Source: Micromonospora sp. WMMD961
Lineage (GTDB): Bacteria > Actinomycetota > Actinomycetes > Mycobacteriales > Micromonosporaceae
Length of the DNA stretch: 64,000 nucleotides
Assembly: GCF_029626145.1 (NCBI RefSeq)
Contig: NZ_JARUBJ010000002.1
Coordinates: 836,501-900,500, forward strand
Reading direction: 5' to 3'
Of this stretch, positions 33,757-41,607 are shown in pieces. Position 1 is the stretch's first letter, and each line of letters opens with the position of its first letter. The notes below the pieces were generated by a model, which was not told the origin of the DNA, did not search any database, and saw only the letters and a program-made list of their open reading frames with translations. The position numbers were made by a program, and so were the translations under genes.

Positions 33757-34971
33757 TCAGCAGCGCTCGATAACGGTGGCGACGCCCATGCCGCCGCCGA
33801 TGCAGAGGGTCACCACGGCGCGGCGCAGGTCGCGGCGCTCCAACTCGTCCAACGCCGTACCGAGCAGCATCGCTCCGGTCGCGCCGAGCGGGTGGCCGAG
33901 AGCGATCGCGCCACCGTTGACGTTCACCCGGTCCGGGTCGAGGCCCAGGTCACGGACGTACTTGAGCACCACCGCCGCGAACGCCTCGTTGATTTCGAAC
34001 AGGTCGATGTCGTCGACTGTCAGTCCGGCGGCGGCGAGCGCCTTGTGAGTGGCCGGGATCGGGCCGGTCAACATCAGCGTCGGGTCCGCCCCGCTGACCG
34101 CAGCGCCGACGATCCGGGCGCGCGGAGTGAGGCCGAGGTCGCGGCCGACCTGCTCGGAGCCGAGCAGCACCAGCGCCGCACCGTCCACGATGCCGGACGA
34201 GTTGCCGGCGTGGTGGACGTGCTCGATCGCCTCCAACCAGTGGAACTTCTGCAACGCGACAGCGTCGAAGCCGGCCGCCTCGCCGATCGTGGCGAAGGAC
34301 GGGGTGAGCCGGGCCAGCGCCTCCCGGGTCGTCTCCGGGCGCGGGTGTTCGTCAACGGTGAGGATGTCCAGCCCGTTGCCGTCCCGGACCGGCACCACCG
34401 ACCTGCCGAAGTACCCCCCGGCCCACGCCTTGGCGGCCCGTTCCTGCGAGCGCAGCGCGTAACCGTCCACGTCGTCGCGGGTGAAACCCTCAAGCGTCGC
34501 GATCAGGTCGGCGCTGACGCCCTGCGGCACGAACGACGTGGCCAGCGCGGTCTGCGGGTCGGTGGCCCAGGCCGCGCCGTCGGAGCCCAGCGGCACCCGG
34601 GACATCGACTCCACCCCACCGGCCAGCAGCAGATGCTCCCAACCGGAGCGGATCCGTGCGGCGGCGGAGTTGACCGCCTCCAACCCGGAGGCGCAGAACC
34701 TGTTGAGCTGCACCCCGCCCACCTCGTTGGGCAGCCCAGCCAGCAGCGCGGCGGCCCGCGCCAGGTCACCGCCCTGCTCGCCGACCGGGGTGACGATGCC
34801 GAGCAGCAGATCCTCCAGCCGGCCGACGTCCAGGCCGGGATTGCGCTCGCGCACCGCGTCGATCAGGCCCACCACCAGCGAGATCGGCTTGACCCCGTGC
34901 AGCGCGCCGGTGTCCCGGCCGCGTCCGCGCGGGGTGCGGACCGCGTCGTAGACGTACGCCTCAGAGGGCAC
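33757..34971 (-). CDS. fadA: Acetyl-CoA acetyltransferase / 3-ketoacyl-CoA thiolase
   Basis: 404 residues. Thiolase triad: nucleophilic Cys93 (LNRFCASGLEAVN), His360 (GGAIALGHPLGATGA) and Cys390 (TLCIGGGMG). It cleaves 3-ketoacyl-CoA to acetyl-CoA and a shortened acyl-CoA. Starts at a GTG that lies inside the acyl-CoA dehydrogenase reading frame (11-bp overlap), so translation is coupled. With FadB it makes the fadBA pair of this operon. Confidence 0.94.
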   Translation of the reverse strand: MPSEAYVYDAVRTPRGRGRDTGALHGVKPISLVVGLIDAVRERNPGLDVGRLEDLLLGIVTPVGEQGGDLARAAALLAGLPNEVGGVQLNRFCASGLEAVNSAAARIRSGWEHLLLAGGVESMSRVPLGSDGAAWATDPQTALATSFVPQGVSADLIATLEGFTRDDVDGYALRSQERAAKAWAGGYFGRSVVPVRDGNGLDILTVDEHPRPETTREALARLTPSFATIGEAAGFDAVALQKFHWLEAIEHVHHAGNSSGIVDGAALVLLGSEQVGRDLGLTPRARIVGAAVSGADPTLMLTGPIPATHKALAAAGLTVDDIDLFEINEAFAAVVLKYVRDLGLDPDRVNVNGGAIALGHPLGATGAMLLGTALDELERRDLRRAVVTLCIGGGMGVATVIERC

Positions 34972-36127
34972 GGGCGATCAGCTCCTTCATGATCTCGTTG
35001 GTGCCGCCGTAGATCTTCTGCACCCGGGCGTCGGCGTACATCCGGGCGATCGGGTACTCCGTCGTGTAGCCGTAGCCACCGAAGATCTGCAGGCACCGGT
35101 CGACGACCTCGCACTGCCCGTCGGTGAGCCAGGACTTCGCCATCGCGGCGGTGGCCACGTCCAGGTCGCCGCGGCTGTGCCGGACGATGCAGTCGTCCAG
35201 GAAGACCCGGCTGACCCGGGTACGGGTGGCGCACTCCGCGAGCACCATCCGGGTGTTCTGGTGGCCCATCAGCGGCTTGCCGAAGGCGGTGCGCTCCTTC
35301 GCGTACGCGACGGTGAGCGCGACCGCCCGCTCCATCGCCGCGACCGCGCCGACACCGATGACCAGCCGTTCCTGCGGGAGCTGCTGCATGAGCTGGATGA
35401 AGCCCAGCCCTTCGGCCCCGCCGAGCAGGTTGGCCGCCGGCACCCGGAACTCGTCGAAGAACAGCTCCGCCGTGTCGTTGCCGTGCAACCCGATCTTGGC
35501 AAGCAGTCGGCCCCGGCGGAAGCCATCCGGGTCGCCACCCACCTCGCAGACCAGCAGTGAGACCCCGGCTGCCCGCTGCTCCGGGTCGGTCTTCACCGCC
35601 ACGATGATCAGGTCGGCCAGGCCACCGTTGGTGATGAACGTCTTCGCGCCGGTGACCAGGTAGTCGTCCCCGTCGCGGATCGCCCGGGTCCGCATCGCCT
35701 GAAGATCGGAGCCGCCGTCCGGCTCGGTCATGGCGATCGCGCCGACCAGCTCGCCGCTGCACAGGCCGGGCAGCCAGCGTCGCTTCTGCTCCTCGCTGCC
35801 GTACGCCGCCAGGTAGCCGGTGACGATCCCACTGTGGACGGCCAGCCCGAGGCTGCTCTCCCCGGTGTACGCCTGCTCGTGCAGCAGCACGGCCTCGTGG
35901 GTGAAGTCGCCGCCACCGCCGCCGTACTCCTCCGGGACGGACAGGCCGAGCAACCCCAGCTCACCGGCGCGCCGGTAGTGCTCACGATCCGGGTGGCCCT
36001 GTGCCAGCAGGCGCTCGGTGTGCGGCAGCACCTCCTTGGTGAAGAAGGTGCGGGCCAGCTCGGCGAGGTCGCCGTGCTCCGGCTTCCGCCAGGGCGAGGG
36101 TGGACCGTCGGGTGGGGGCGTCGGCAT
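34961..36127 (-). CDS. Acyl-CoA dehydrogenase (LCAD-like)
   Basis: 388 residues. ACAD signatures AIAMTEPDGGSDLQAMRTRA, TFITNGGLADLIIV and QIFGGYGYTTEYP are present. The C-terminus YGGTNEIMKELIARAL matches long-chain-type acyl-CoA dehydrogenases, in which the catalytic Glu is not in this last motif (as it is in MCAD) but in the preceding helix; a chain-length preference for long or branched substrates is inferred. It introduces the trans-2 double bond. ATG at 36127 (weak GAGGGTGG upstream); the reading frame stays open upstream to 36277 without conserved residues. First gene of the operon. Confidence 0.92.
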   Translation of the reverse strand: MPTPPPDGPPSPWRKPEHGDLAELARTFFTKEVLPHTERLLAQGHPDREHYRRAGELGLLGLSVPEEYGGGGGDFTHEAVLLHEQAYTGESSLGLAVHSGIVTGYLAAYGSEEQKRRWLPGLCSGELVGAIAMTEPDGGSDLQAMRTRAIRDGDDYLVTGAKTFITNGGLADLIIVAVKTDPEQRAAGVSLLVCEVGGDPDGFRRGRLLAKIGLHGNDTAELFFDEFRVPAANLLGGAEGLGFIQLMQQLPQERLVIGVGAVAAMERAVALTVAYAKERTAFGKPLMGHQNTRMVLAECATRTRVSRVFLDDCIVRHSRGDLDVATAAMAKSWLTDGQCEVVDRCLQIFGGYGYTTEYPIARMYADARVQKIYGGTNEIMKELIARAL

Positions 36128-36707
36128 GAGCACCACCCTCGCGTCCTGTTGACGGCATGTCAATAAGTCGTGATCAGCTCCCGGGCCCCGGTGGCCGCGC
36201 ACACGTCGGGGTGTCGGGAACCGCCGCCCGGGACCGCTGGGCCTGGGTCCGGCGCGCCAGCACGAACTCATTCGCACCTGGCCCGGGCATCGTCGATCAG
36301 GGGGTTGTGGTGCCCCGAGGCTGTGGGCGCGGAGATCTTGGACAGTTTCCGTTACGCGCTAACAGTGCTGTCCCGAGACATGTGTCAAGGGGAAGTCCCG
36401 ATAGATGTGTCATGGGTGCGCAGTCCTTCCGAACGGGTGAGGGTGGACACGACGATGCAGCCGCGGGGCGAGCGACCTGGGCAGCGTGGGCGTGGTCGGA
36501 GAGGGGTGCGGATGGATCAGGCGACGGAGTTGGCGTGGTTGCGGGAGCGGGTCGGGGGATTGGAGGCAGCGCTGCGCTGTGCACGGGGCGCCACCTGGGA
36601 CGGCACGTGGTTCGGCGTCGCTAGGACGCGCGGTGAGCGGTTACGGACAGCAGCGGCGGTGCCTGACGACGAGGGCGACGCGGTGAGCTGCCGATAGGGT
36701 CGGGCAG
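36128..36707. other. 580-bp region without a confident gene, with transposon-end-like repeats
   Basis: A plus-strand frame from about 36512 to 36697 (61 codons, MDQATELAWLRERVGGLEAA...) has no family match I can name and no strong start; it may be the rest of a decayed transposase-related gene. Two 18-bp near-direct repeats (36370-36387 and 36395-36412) lie upstream. The rest shows no feature. The promoters of the divergent acyl-CoA dehydrogenase operon and TetR gene should also lie here. Confidence 0.4.
36370..36412. repeat. Two imperfect 18-bp direct repeats
   Basis: GTCCCGAGACATGTGTCA (36370-36387) and GTCCCGATAGATGTGTCA (36395-36412) differ at three positions and are 25 bp apart, start to start. 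Their TCCCGANACATNTGTCA-like form recalls the terminal region of IS481-family elements, but no intact transposase is near. Confidence 0.6.
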
Positions 36708-37352
36708 ATGAGTGTCGAGACGGCTCCCCGCCGCCGCCGGTTGGAGCCGGACGCCCGGCGCGGCCAGATCCTGGCCTGTGCGGTCCGGTTGTTCGGCGAG
36801 CGGCCGTACGCGGACGTGTCGACCACCGACGTCGCCCGCGAGGCCGGTGTCGCCCGGGGCCTGGTCAACCACTACTTCGGCACGAAGAAGGACCTCTACC
36901 TGGAGGTCGTCCGGGTCATGGTGACCATTCCTGAGGTGGCAGTGGAGCGGCTACCCAGGGGGGACCTGCGGACCCGGGTCGACGCCAGCGTCACCTGGTT
37001 CCTCGACGTGGTGTCCCGGCACAGCACCTCCTGGTTGGCGGCGGTCACCGCCCGGGGGATGGGCGGGGATGCCGACGTGGAGCGGGTGCTGGCCGAGGCC
37101 GAGGAGGTCGCCGCGGACCGCATGCTCGTCGCCGTCGGGCTGGCCGGCCAAGCCGCGCACCACGAAGAACTTCGCGGCATGGTCCGGGCGTACTGCGGGT
37201 TGGCGACGTCGACCGCCCGGGAGTGGCTACAGCGCGGCGCGTTGACCCGTGACCAGGTGCACCTGCTGCTCACCACCACCCTGCTGGCCATCGTCGAACA
37301 GGTCATCCCGCAGGTCATCGCCGACGGCGGGCCGGCACGCCCGCAGAGCTGA
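36708..37352 (+). CDS. TetR family transcriptional regulator
   Basis: 214 residues. The TetR DNA-binding domain is residues about 15-60: RRGQILACAVRLFGERPYAD, then VSTTDVAREAGVARGLVNHY FGTKKDLYL around the recognition helix. A helical ligand-binding domain follows. Divergent from the fatty-acid oxidation operon, it is the best candidate for its repressor, probably sensing an acyl-CoA, though no operator could be picked out. ATG at 36708. Confidence 0.9.
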   Translation: MSVETAPRRRRLEPDARRGQILACAVRLFGERPYADVSTTDVAREAGVARGLVNHYFGTKKDLYLEVVRVMVTIPEVAVERLPRGDLRTRVDASVTWFLDVVSRHSTSWLAAVTARGMGGDADVERVLAEAEEVAADRMLVAVGLAGQAAHHEELRGMVRAYCGLATSTAREWLQRGALTRDQVHLLLTTTLLAIVEQVIPQVIADGGPARPQS

Positions 37353-37362
37353 GCGGCCCCGA

Positions 37363-38292
37363 TCAGGCCGCATGTCGCTCGTCGGCCCGCCCGGCACGAG
37401 CCGCCCTGCCGACCCGTCCGCCTCGAGCCGCCGGAGTGGTCGCACCGACGTGCGACGCCGCGGCGGCTGGCCCGAACTGCGCTGCCGGGGCGGCGAATCG
37501 GTCGGCGGCCTGGGCCGGGTACGACTCGGGGCGGACCAACCGCAGCGGCCGATCCACCTCGTCGGCGCCGAACCGCCAGCGGGACGGTCCCGGCTGCCGC
37601 TGCGGGGCGGGCCCACCGGGGCGTAGGCCGGGCCGGGACAGCAGCACGGTGATCAGGTAGCCGACCACCAGGAAGCCGTGGCTGACCAGCCGTTCCGCGC
37701 TCACCGACCCGGTGGCCAGGTCGTTGACCGAGAGCAGTAGCAACGTGCCGACGAATGCGCTGAGCATCGGCAGCAGACCCGCCGGCGGGGTGCGGCGTAC
37801 CGCCACGAAGAGGAAGCCGGCCCCGACCGCCACGTTCCAGGCGGCCGACTCGTGCCACAGGTGCTGGCCGGCGGCGTGCAGGTGGTCGGCGGTCGCTCCC
37901 CGGCCCACCTGGGACAGGCCGAGCACCAACTGCACCGCGCCGAGCAGGCCGAGCGCCGCGCGCAGCCCGACGACCAGGGTGCCGCGTCCCGGCAGGTGGG
38001 GCCGCCACCGCGACCGGCGGGCCGGCGGCGTGGCGTCGGCCGCCGTGCCGGCATCGACGCTCGCGCCGGCCACGACACCGCCGCCGATGGCGGCCAGGAT
38101 CGCGTCGGTCCGGTCAGGGACGTCGGTGACCAATCGGGTACGAACGCGGCGCGTCACCGCAGCCGCCGTCGTGAACCAGGCCCGGCAATCGGCGCACCCG
38201 TCCAGGTGCCCCTGCGCCGCCGCCCGTTCGGCGGCGGTCTCCTCCCCGTCCAGCTGCGCGGACAGGATCTCCCGCCACTGCTCACACCCCAT
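37363..38292 (-). CDS. zf-HC2 domain transmembrane protein (anti-sigma-like)
   Basis: 309 residues. The N-terminus has a zinc-finger motif HxxxCxxC (GHLDGCADCRAW, about residues 28-39), as in anti-sigma factors of the zf-HC2 family. It continues with four hydrophobic helices (about 105-125, 148-167, 172-195, 205-225) and a disordered Ala/Pro-rich tail. Unlike true anti-sigma factors it has no sigma gene beside it, so its partner, if any, is elsewhere. The ATG at 38292 has a weak ribosome site; a GTG at 38340 would add 16 residues. Convergent with TetR, divergent from the methyltransferase. Confidence 0.75.
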   Translation of the reverse strand: MGCEQWREILSAQLDGEETAAERAAAQGHLDGCADCRAWFTTAAAVTRRVRTRLVTDVPDRTDAILAAIGGGVVAGASVDAGTAADATPPARRSRWRPHLPGRGTLVVGLRAALGLLGAVQLVLGLSQVGRGATADHLHAAGQHLWHESAAWNVAVGAGFLFVAVRRTPPAGLLPMLSAFVGTLLLLSVNDLATGSVSAERLVSHGFLVVGYLITVLLSRPGLRPGGPAPQRQPGPSRWRFGADEVDRPLRLVRPESYPAQAADRFAAPAAQFGPAAAASHVGATTPAARGGRVGRAARAGRADERHAA

Positions 38293-38364
38293 GTGTGGGT
38301 AGTCGGTCCGGGCGTCGCTCCGGTTCCCGGCGGTCGTCACGCGTTGTGGAATACTCGCCCGATC

Positions 38365-39405
38365 ATGACGCGCTACGGCCTGCTGATCCTCCCCGCCACC
38401 AACCGGGTGTACGCCCGCTCCGCCATCGACCTCACCCGGGCCGAGCTGGAGATCTTCGGCCGTTCGGCGCTCGACGGCCGGATCGGCGAGCTGGACACCG
38501 AGGTGGTCGGCGGTGCGACGTACGTCACGTTCGCCGGTGACGGGCTGACCGCGCGGGACCTGGCCGTCCTGGGCAACCTCTCTGCCGGGTACGCGTTGTT
38601 CGAGATCGTCGGCGACCTGCTGCGCCCGGTCGAGTGGAGCCGGCTGGACCGCTACGACGACGACCTGCTCACCATCCAGAAGTACCCGGGCAAGACCAAC
38701 GAGCAGTTCACCAAGCTGCTGCTCAACGTCACCCTGCTCGCCTCGGACTGGGCGACCGAGTTGACCAGCCGGCGGTTCCGGGTGCTCGACCCGCTCTGCG
38801 GCCGGGGCACCACCCTCAACCAGGCGCTGATGTACGGCTTCGACGCGGCCGGCATCGAGCGCGACCAGAAGGACGTCGAGGCGTACCGGGCGTTCATCAC
38901 CACCTGGCTGAAGCAGAAGCGGGTCAAGCACCGGGTGCTCGAATCGGGGCCGGTGCGGCGCGAGCGCAAGGTGGTCGGCCGGCGGGTCCGCGTCGAGCTG
39001 GCGCCGACCCGCGAGGAGCACAAGGCGGGCCGCACGCAGTTGCTGGACGTGGTCAACGCCGACACCACCCGCGCGGGCGAGTTCTTCCGGCCGGAGACCG
39101 TCGACCTGGTCGTCGCCGACGCGCCGTACGGCGTGCAGCACGGCAGCCGTACCGCCGATCAGGGTCTGTCGCGCGACCCGCTGGCGCTGCTCGCGGACGC
39201 CGCGCCGGTCTGGGCGCGGGTGCTGCGGCCCGGCGGCGCGCTCGGTATCTCCTGGAACACCCACGTCGCGGGCCGCGACGACGCGGCGGCGGCGTTGGCC
39301 GACGCCGGTCTGACCGTGGTCGACGACGAGCCCTACCGCGCGCTGCGGCACCGGGTCGACCAGTCGATCATGCGGGACGTGCTGGTGGCCCGCCGCCCGG
39401 CCTGA
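38365..39405 (+). CDS. TRM11/RlmKL-type SAM-dependent methyltransferase
   Basis: 346 residues. SAM motif I is VLDPLCGRGTTLNQAL (about 145-160) and the catalytic motif IV is VADAPYGVQHGS (DAPY, the N-methyltransferase NPPY-type box), with GGALGISWNTH as a later strand. Architecture matches Trm11/PF01170-like RNA (or DNA) methyltransferases that modify a base amine, but the N-terminal 120 residues are a divergent domain rather than a clear THUMP. Substrate is probably tRNA or rRNA. ATG at 38365, 24 bp from a promoter-like GC-rich spacer. Confidence 0.85.
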   Translation: MTRYGLLILPATNRVYARSAIDLTRAELEIFGRSALDGRIGELDTEVVGGATYVTFAGDGLTARDLAVLGNLSAGYALFEIVGDLLRPVEWSRLDRYDDDLLTIQKYPGKTNEQFTKLLLNVTLLASDWATELTSRRFRVLDPLCGRGTTLNQALMYGFDAAGIERDQKDVEAYRAFITTWLKQKRVKHRVLESGPVRRERKVVGRRVRVELAPTREEHKAGRTQLLDVVNADTTRAGEFFRPETVDLVVADAPYGVQHGSRTADQGLSRDPLALLADAAPVWARVLRPGGALGISWNTHVAGRDDAAAALADAGLTVVDDEPYRALRHRVDQSIMRDVLVARRPA

Positions 39406-39480
39406 ACGGCCTCGCGGATCCGCCCGCGCCGCGCCGTGCGCCACCCCGTCCGGGTCGCGCATGGCCTCTCTCGTGCGTCC

Positions 39481-39551
39481 CCTTTGCTCTGCACCCGCGG
39501 AGGCACCAGCTACAGACCGTGAGTGTCGCCTCCGCGGGTGCAGAGCAAAGG
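39481..39551. repeat. Perfect 24-bp inverted repeat downstream of the methyltransferase
   Basis: The arms at 39481-39504 and 39528-39551 (starting CCTTTGCTCTGCACCCGCGG) pair perfectly with a 23-nt loop. It follows the methyltransferase stop by 75 bp. It can act as a terminator, but perfect arms of this length also suggest a mobile palindromic element. The stretch from 39406 to 39480 shows nothing else. Confidence 0.85.
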
Positions 39552-39641
39552 GCGGACACCTGGTCTTGCCCCTGCGGATCACCGAGGGGCTTGTGTCGCA
39601 TTTCACCCGTTCAGTGAGCGGGTGTGAAAACCACGTCAAGA

Positions 39642-39744
39642 AAAGGTTCGCCTCCGTCATGGTCGCGTTATGACCCCTGCCGTCCGGCGGGTGGTGGGGC
39701 TTTGATTGCCCGGCGCGACCGGAAGGCGGTCGCGGCGAACCTTT
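39642..39744 (+). promoter_or_regulatory. Structured leader upstream of the kdp operon
   Basis: AAAGGTTCGCC at 39642-39652 is perfectly complementary to GGCGAACCTTT at 39734-39744, closing an 81-nt interior with further hairpins (GCGACCG/CGGTCGC around 39714-39732). It ends 4 nt before the Shine-Dalgarno of the first small ORF. An imperfect hairpin TTTCACCCG...CGGGTGTGAAA lies just upstream (39601-39629). No known riboswitch consensus is recognisable; it may be an unrecognised RNA switch or attenuator, or a paired DNA operator. Confidence 0.5.
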
Positions 39745-39762
39745 CCGGTAAGAGGAGTCAGC

Positions 39763-39846
39763 GTGTCTGACGTGGTGTTCGTGGTCCTGACGGTGGCGCT
39801 GTTCGCAGTGCTCGCCCTGGTGGTCCGGGCGGTGGAGAAGCTGTGA
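39763..39846 (+). CDS. 27-residue membrane micro-protein at the head of the kdp operon
   Basis: MSDVVFVVLTVALFAVLALV followed by VRAVEKL: one transmembrane helix with a basic C-terminal end. It begins at a GTG with AGAGGAG 7 nt upstream and its TGA overlaps the GTG of the kdpF gene (GTGA), so it is clearly in the operon. It resembles KdpF in size and type but not in sequence. Role unknown, perhaps a second stabilising subunit of the Kdp complex. Confidence 0.7.
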   Translation: MSDVVFVVLTVALFAVLALVVRAVEKL

Positions 39847-39932
39847 ACGCGGTCAACGCCGTCGGTCTGGTGCTCGCGATCGTCCTGGGCGCGTTCCTGG
39901 TGTTCGCCCTGTTGTTTCCGGAGCGCTTCTGA
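39843..39932 (+). CDS. kdpF: Potassium-transporting ATPase small subunit KdpF
   Basis: 29 residues, MNAVNAVGLVLAIVLGAFLV then FALLFPERF, the typical KdpF single helix with a conserved PERF end. KdpF stabilises the KdpABC complex in the membrane. It starts at a GTG inside the preceding gene's stop and its TGA overlaps kdpA (ATGA). Confidence 0.85.
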   Translation: MNAVNAVGLVLAIVLGAFLVFALLFPERF

Positions 39933-41587
39933 TGACCATGACAACAGCGGGCGTCATTTTCGTGCTGACGCTGGTGGCGGCCCTCGTCGCCGTCTACAAG
40001 CCGTTCGGCGACTACATGTTCCGGGCGGTCTCCGGCACGAAGCAGTCCCGGGTCGAGCGGGGCATCTTCCGGCTGGTCGGGGTCAACCCGGCCGCCGAGC
40101 AGACCTGGGGCGTGTACGCCCGCAGTGTGCTGGCGTTCTCCGCGGTCTCGATCCTGTTCCTGTACCTGTTCCAGCGGGTGCAGAACCACCTGTGGCTGTC
40201 GCTGGGCTTGGACCCGGTGATGACCCACGGTGCCTGGAACACCGCCGTGTCGTTCGTGACCAACACCAACTGGCAGTGGTACTCGGGTGAGTCGACCATG
40301 GGCCACCTGGTGCAGATGGCCGGCCTGGCCGTGCAGAACTTCGCCTCGGCGGCGGTCGGCATCGCGGTGGCGGTGGCGCTGGTCCGCGGCTTCGCCCGCA
40401 GCCGGACCGGGCAGCTCGGCAACTTCTGGGTCGACCTGACCCGGATCGTGCTGCGTATCCTGCTGCCGATCGCGGTCCTCGGTGCCATCGTCCTGATGAT
40501 CGGCGGGGTGGTGCAGAACCTGTCCGGTGGCACCGACGTGACCACGCTGACCGGCGGCACCCAGACCGTCACCGGTGGCCCGGTCGCCAGCCAGGAAGTG
40601 ATCAAGGAGTTGGGCACCAACGGGGGCGGCTTCTACAACGTCAACAGCTCCCACCCGTTCGAGAACCCCACCACCTGGACGAACTGGCTGGAGATCTTCC
40701 TGCTCCTGCTGATCCCGTTCAGCCTGCCCCGGGTGTTCGGCCGGATGGTCGGGCAGAACCGGCAGGGCTACGCCATCGCGGCGGTGATGGGCATCCTGGC
40801 GTTCGCCAGCATCGCCATCACCAACGCCTTCGAACTGGTCGGCCACGGCACGGTGCCGCAGGCGGTCGGTGCGGCGATGGAGGGCAAGGAGGTGCGGTTC
40901 GACGTCTCGAACTCGGCCACCTTCGCCGCCGCCACCACGCTCACCTCGACCGGTTCGGTGAACTCGTTCCACGACTCGTTCACCTCGCTCGGCGGGGGAA
41001 TGTTGCTGGGCAACATGATGCTCGGCGAGGTCGCCCCCGGTGGCGTCGGTGCCGGTCTGTACGGCCTGCTCATCCTCGCCGTGATCACGGTGTTCATCGC
41101 CGGGCTGATGGTCGGCCGCACCCCGGAGTACCTGGGCAAGAAGATCAGCTCGCGAGAGATCAAGTTCGCCTCGCTCTACTTCCTGATCACGCCGATCCTG
41201 GTGCTCGTCGGCACGGCGGCCGCCTTCGCCACCGGCAACAACTCCACCGCGCTCAACGTCGGCCCGCACGGCCTCTCCGAGGTGCTGTACGCCTTCACCT
41301 CGGCCAGCAACAACAACGGCTCCGCGTTCGCCGGCATCACGGTCAACACGGCCTGGTGGAACACCGCGCTCGGGTTGTGCATGCTGCTCGGCCGATTCCT
41401 GCCGATCATCTTCGTGCTCGCGTTGGCCGGCTCGCTGGCCCGCCAGGCACCCACCCCCGCGTCCGAGGGCACCCTGCCGACCCACCGACCCCTGTTCATC
41501 GGGATGGTCGTCGGCGTCACGGTGGTCCTCGTCGCGCTGACCTTCCTGCCCGCGCTGGCGCTCGGCCCGCTGGCAGAGGGGCTCTGA
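39932..41587 (+). CDS. kdpA: K+-translocating subunit KdpA
   Basis: 551 residues with about ten transmembrane helices and the four pore-loop regions of the K+ channel-like subunit, including VTNTNWQWYSGESTM, GTNGGGFYNVNSSHPFENP and TSASNNNGSAFAGI. It binds and passes K+ at micromolar concentration. Starts at an ATG overlapping kdpF; kdpB follows after 20 bp. Confidence 0.96.
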   Translation: MTMTTAGVIFVLTLVAALVAVYKPFGDYMFRAVSGTKQSRVERGIFRLVGVNPAAEQTWGVYARSVLAFSAVSILFLYLFQRVQNHLWLSLGLDPVMTHGAWNTAVSFVTNTNWQWYSGESTMGHLVQMAGLAVQNFASAAVGIAVAVALVRGFARSRTGQLGNFWVDLTRIVLRILLPIAVLGAIVLMIGGVVQNLSGGTDVTTLTGGTQTVTGGPVASQEVIKELGTNGGGFYNVNSSHPFENPTTWTNWLEIFLLLLIPFSLPRVFGRMVGQNRQGYAIAAVMGILAFASIAITNAFELVGHGTVPQAVGAAMEGKEVRFDVSNSATFAAATTLTSTGSVNSFHDSFTSLGGGMLLGNMMLGEVAPGGVGAGLYGLLILAVITVFIAGLMVGRTPEYLGKKISSREIKFASLYFLITPILVLVGTAAAFATGNNSTALNVGPHGLSEVLYAFTSASNNNGSAFAGITVNTAWWNTALGLCMLLGRFLPIIFVLALAGSLARQAPTPASEGTLPTHRPLFIGMVVGVTVVLVALTFLPALALGPLAEGL

Positions 41588-41607
41588 CCATCATGAGGAA
41601 CGAGGAC

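Noticed and set aside
36512..36697. 61-codon plus-strand ORF in the gene-free gap
   Set aside because: No strong start or family; described only as part of the intergenic region and possible transposase relic.
37363..38292. zf-HC2 protein as anti-sigma factor of a linked ECF sigma
   Set aside because: No sigma gene is adjacent; the ECF42 factor at 25.7-26.9 kb belongs to a group that works without anti-sigma factors.
39642..39744. Kdp leader as a second c-di-AMP riboswitch
   Set aside because: The ydaO consensus blocks (GGTAAC, GGGTGAATC, CCCGTCAGCTAACC) are absent, so it was listed as an unassigned structured leader.
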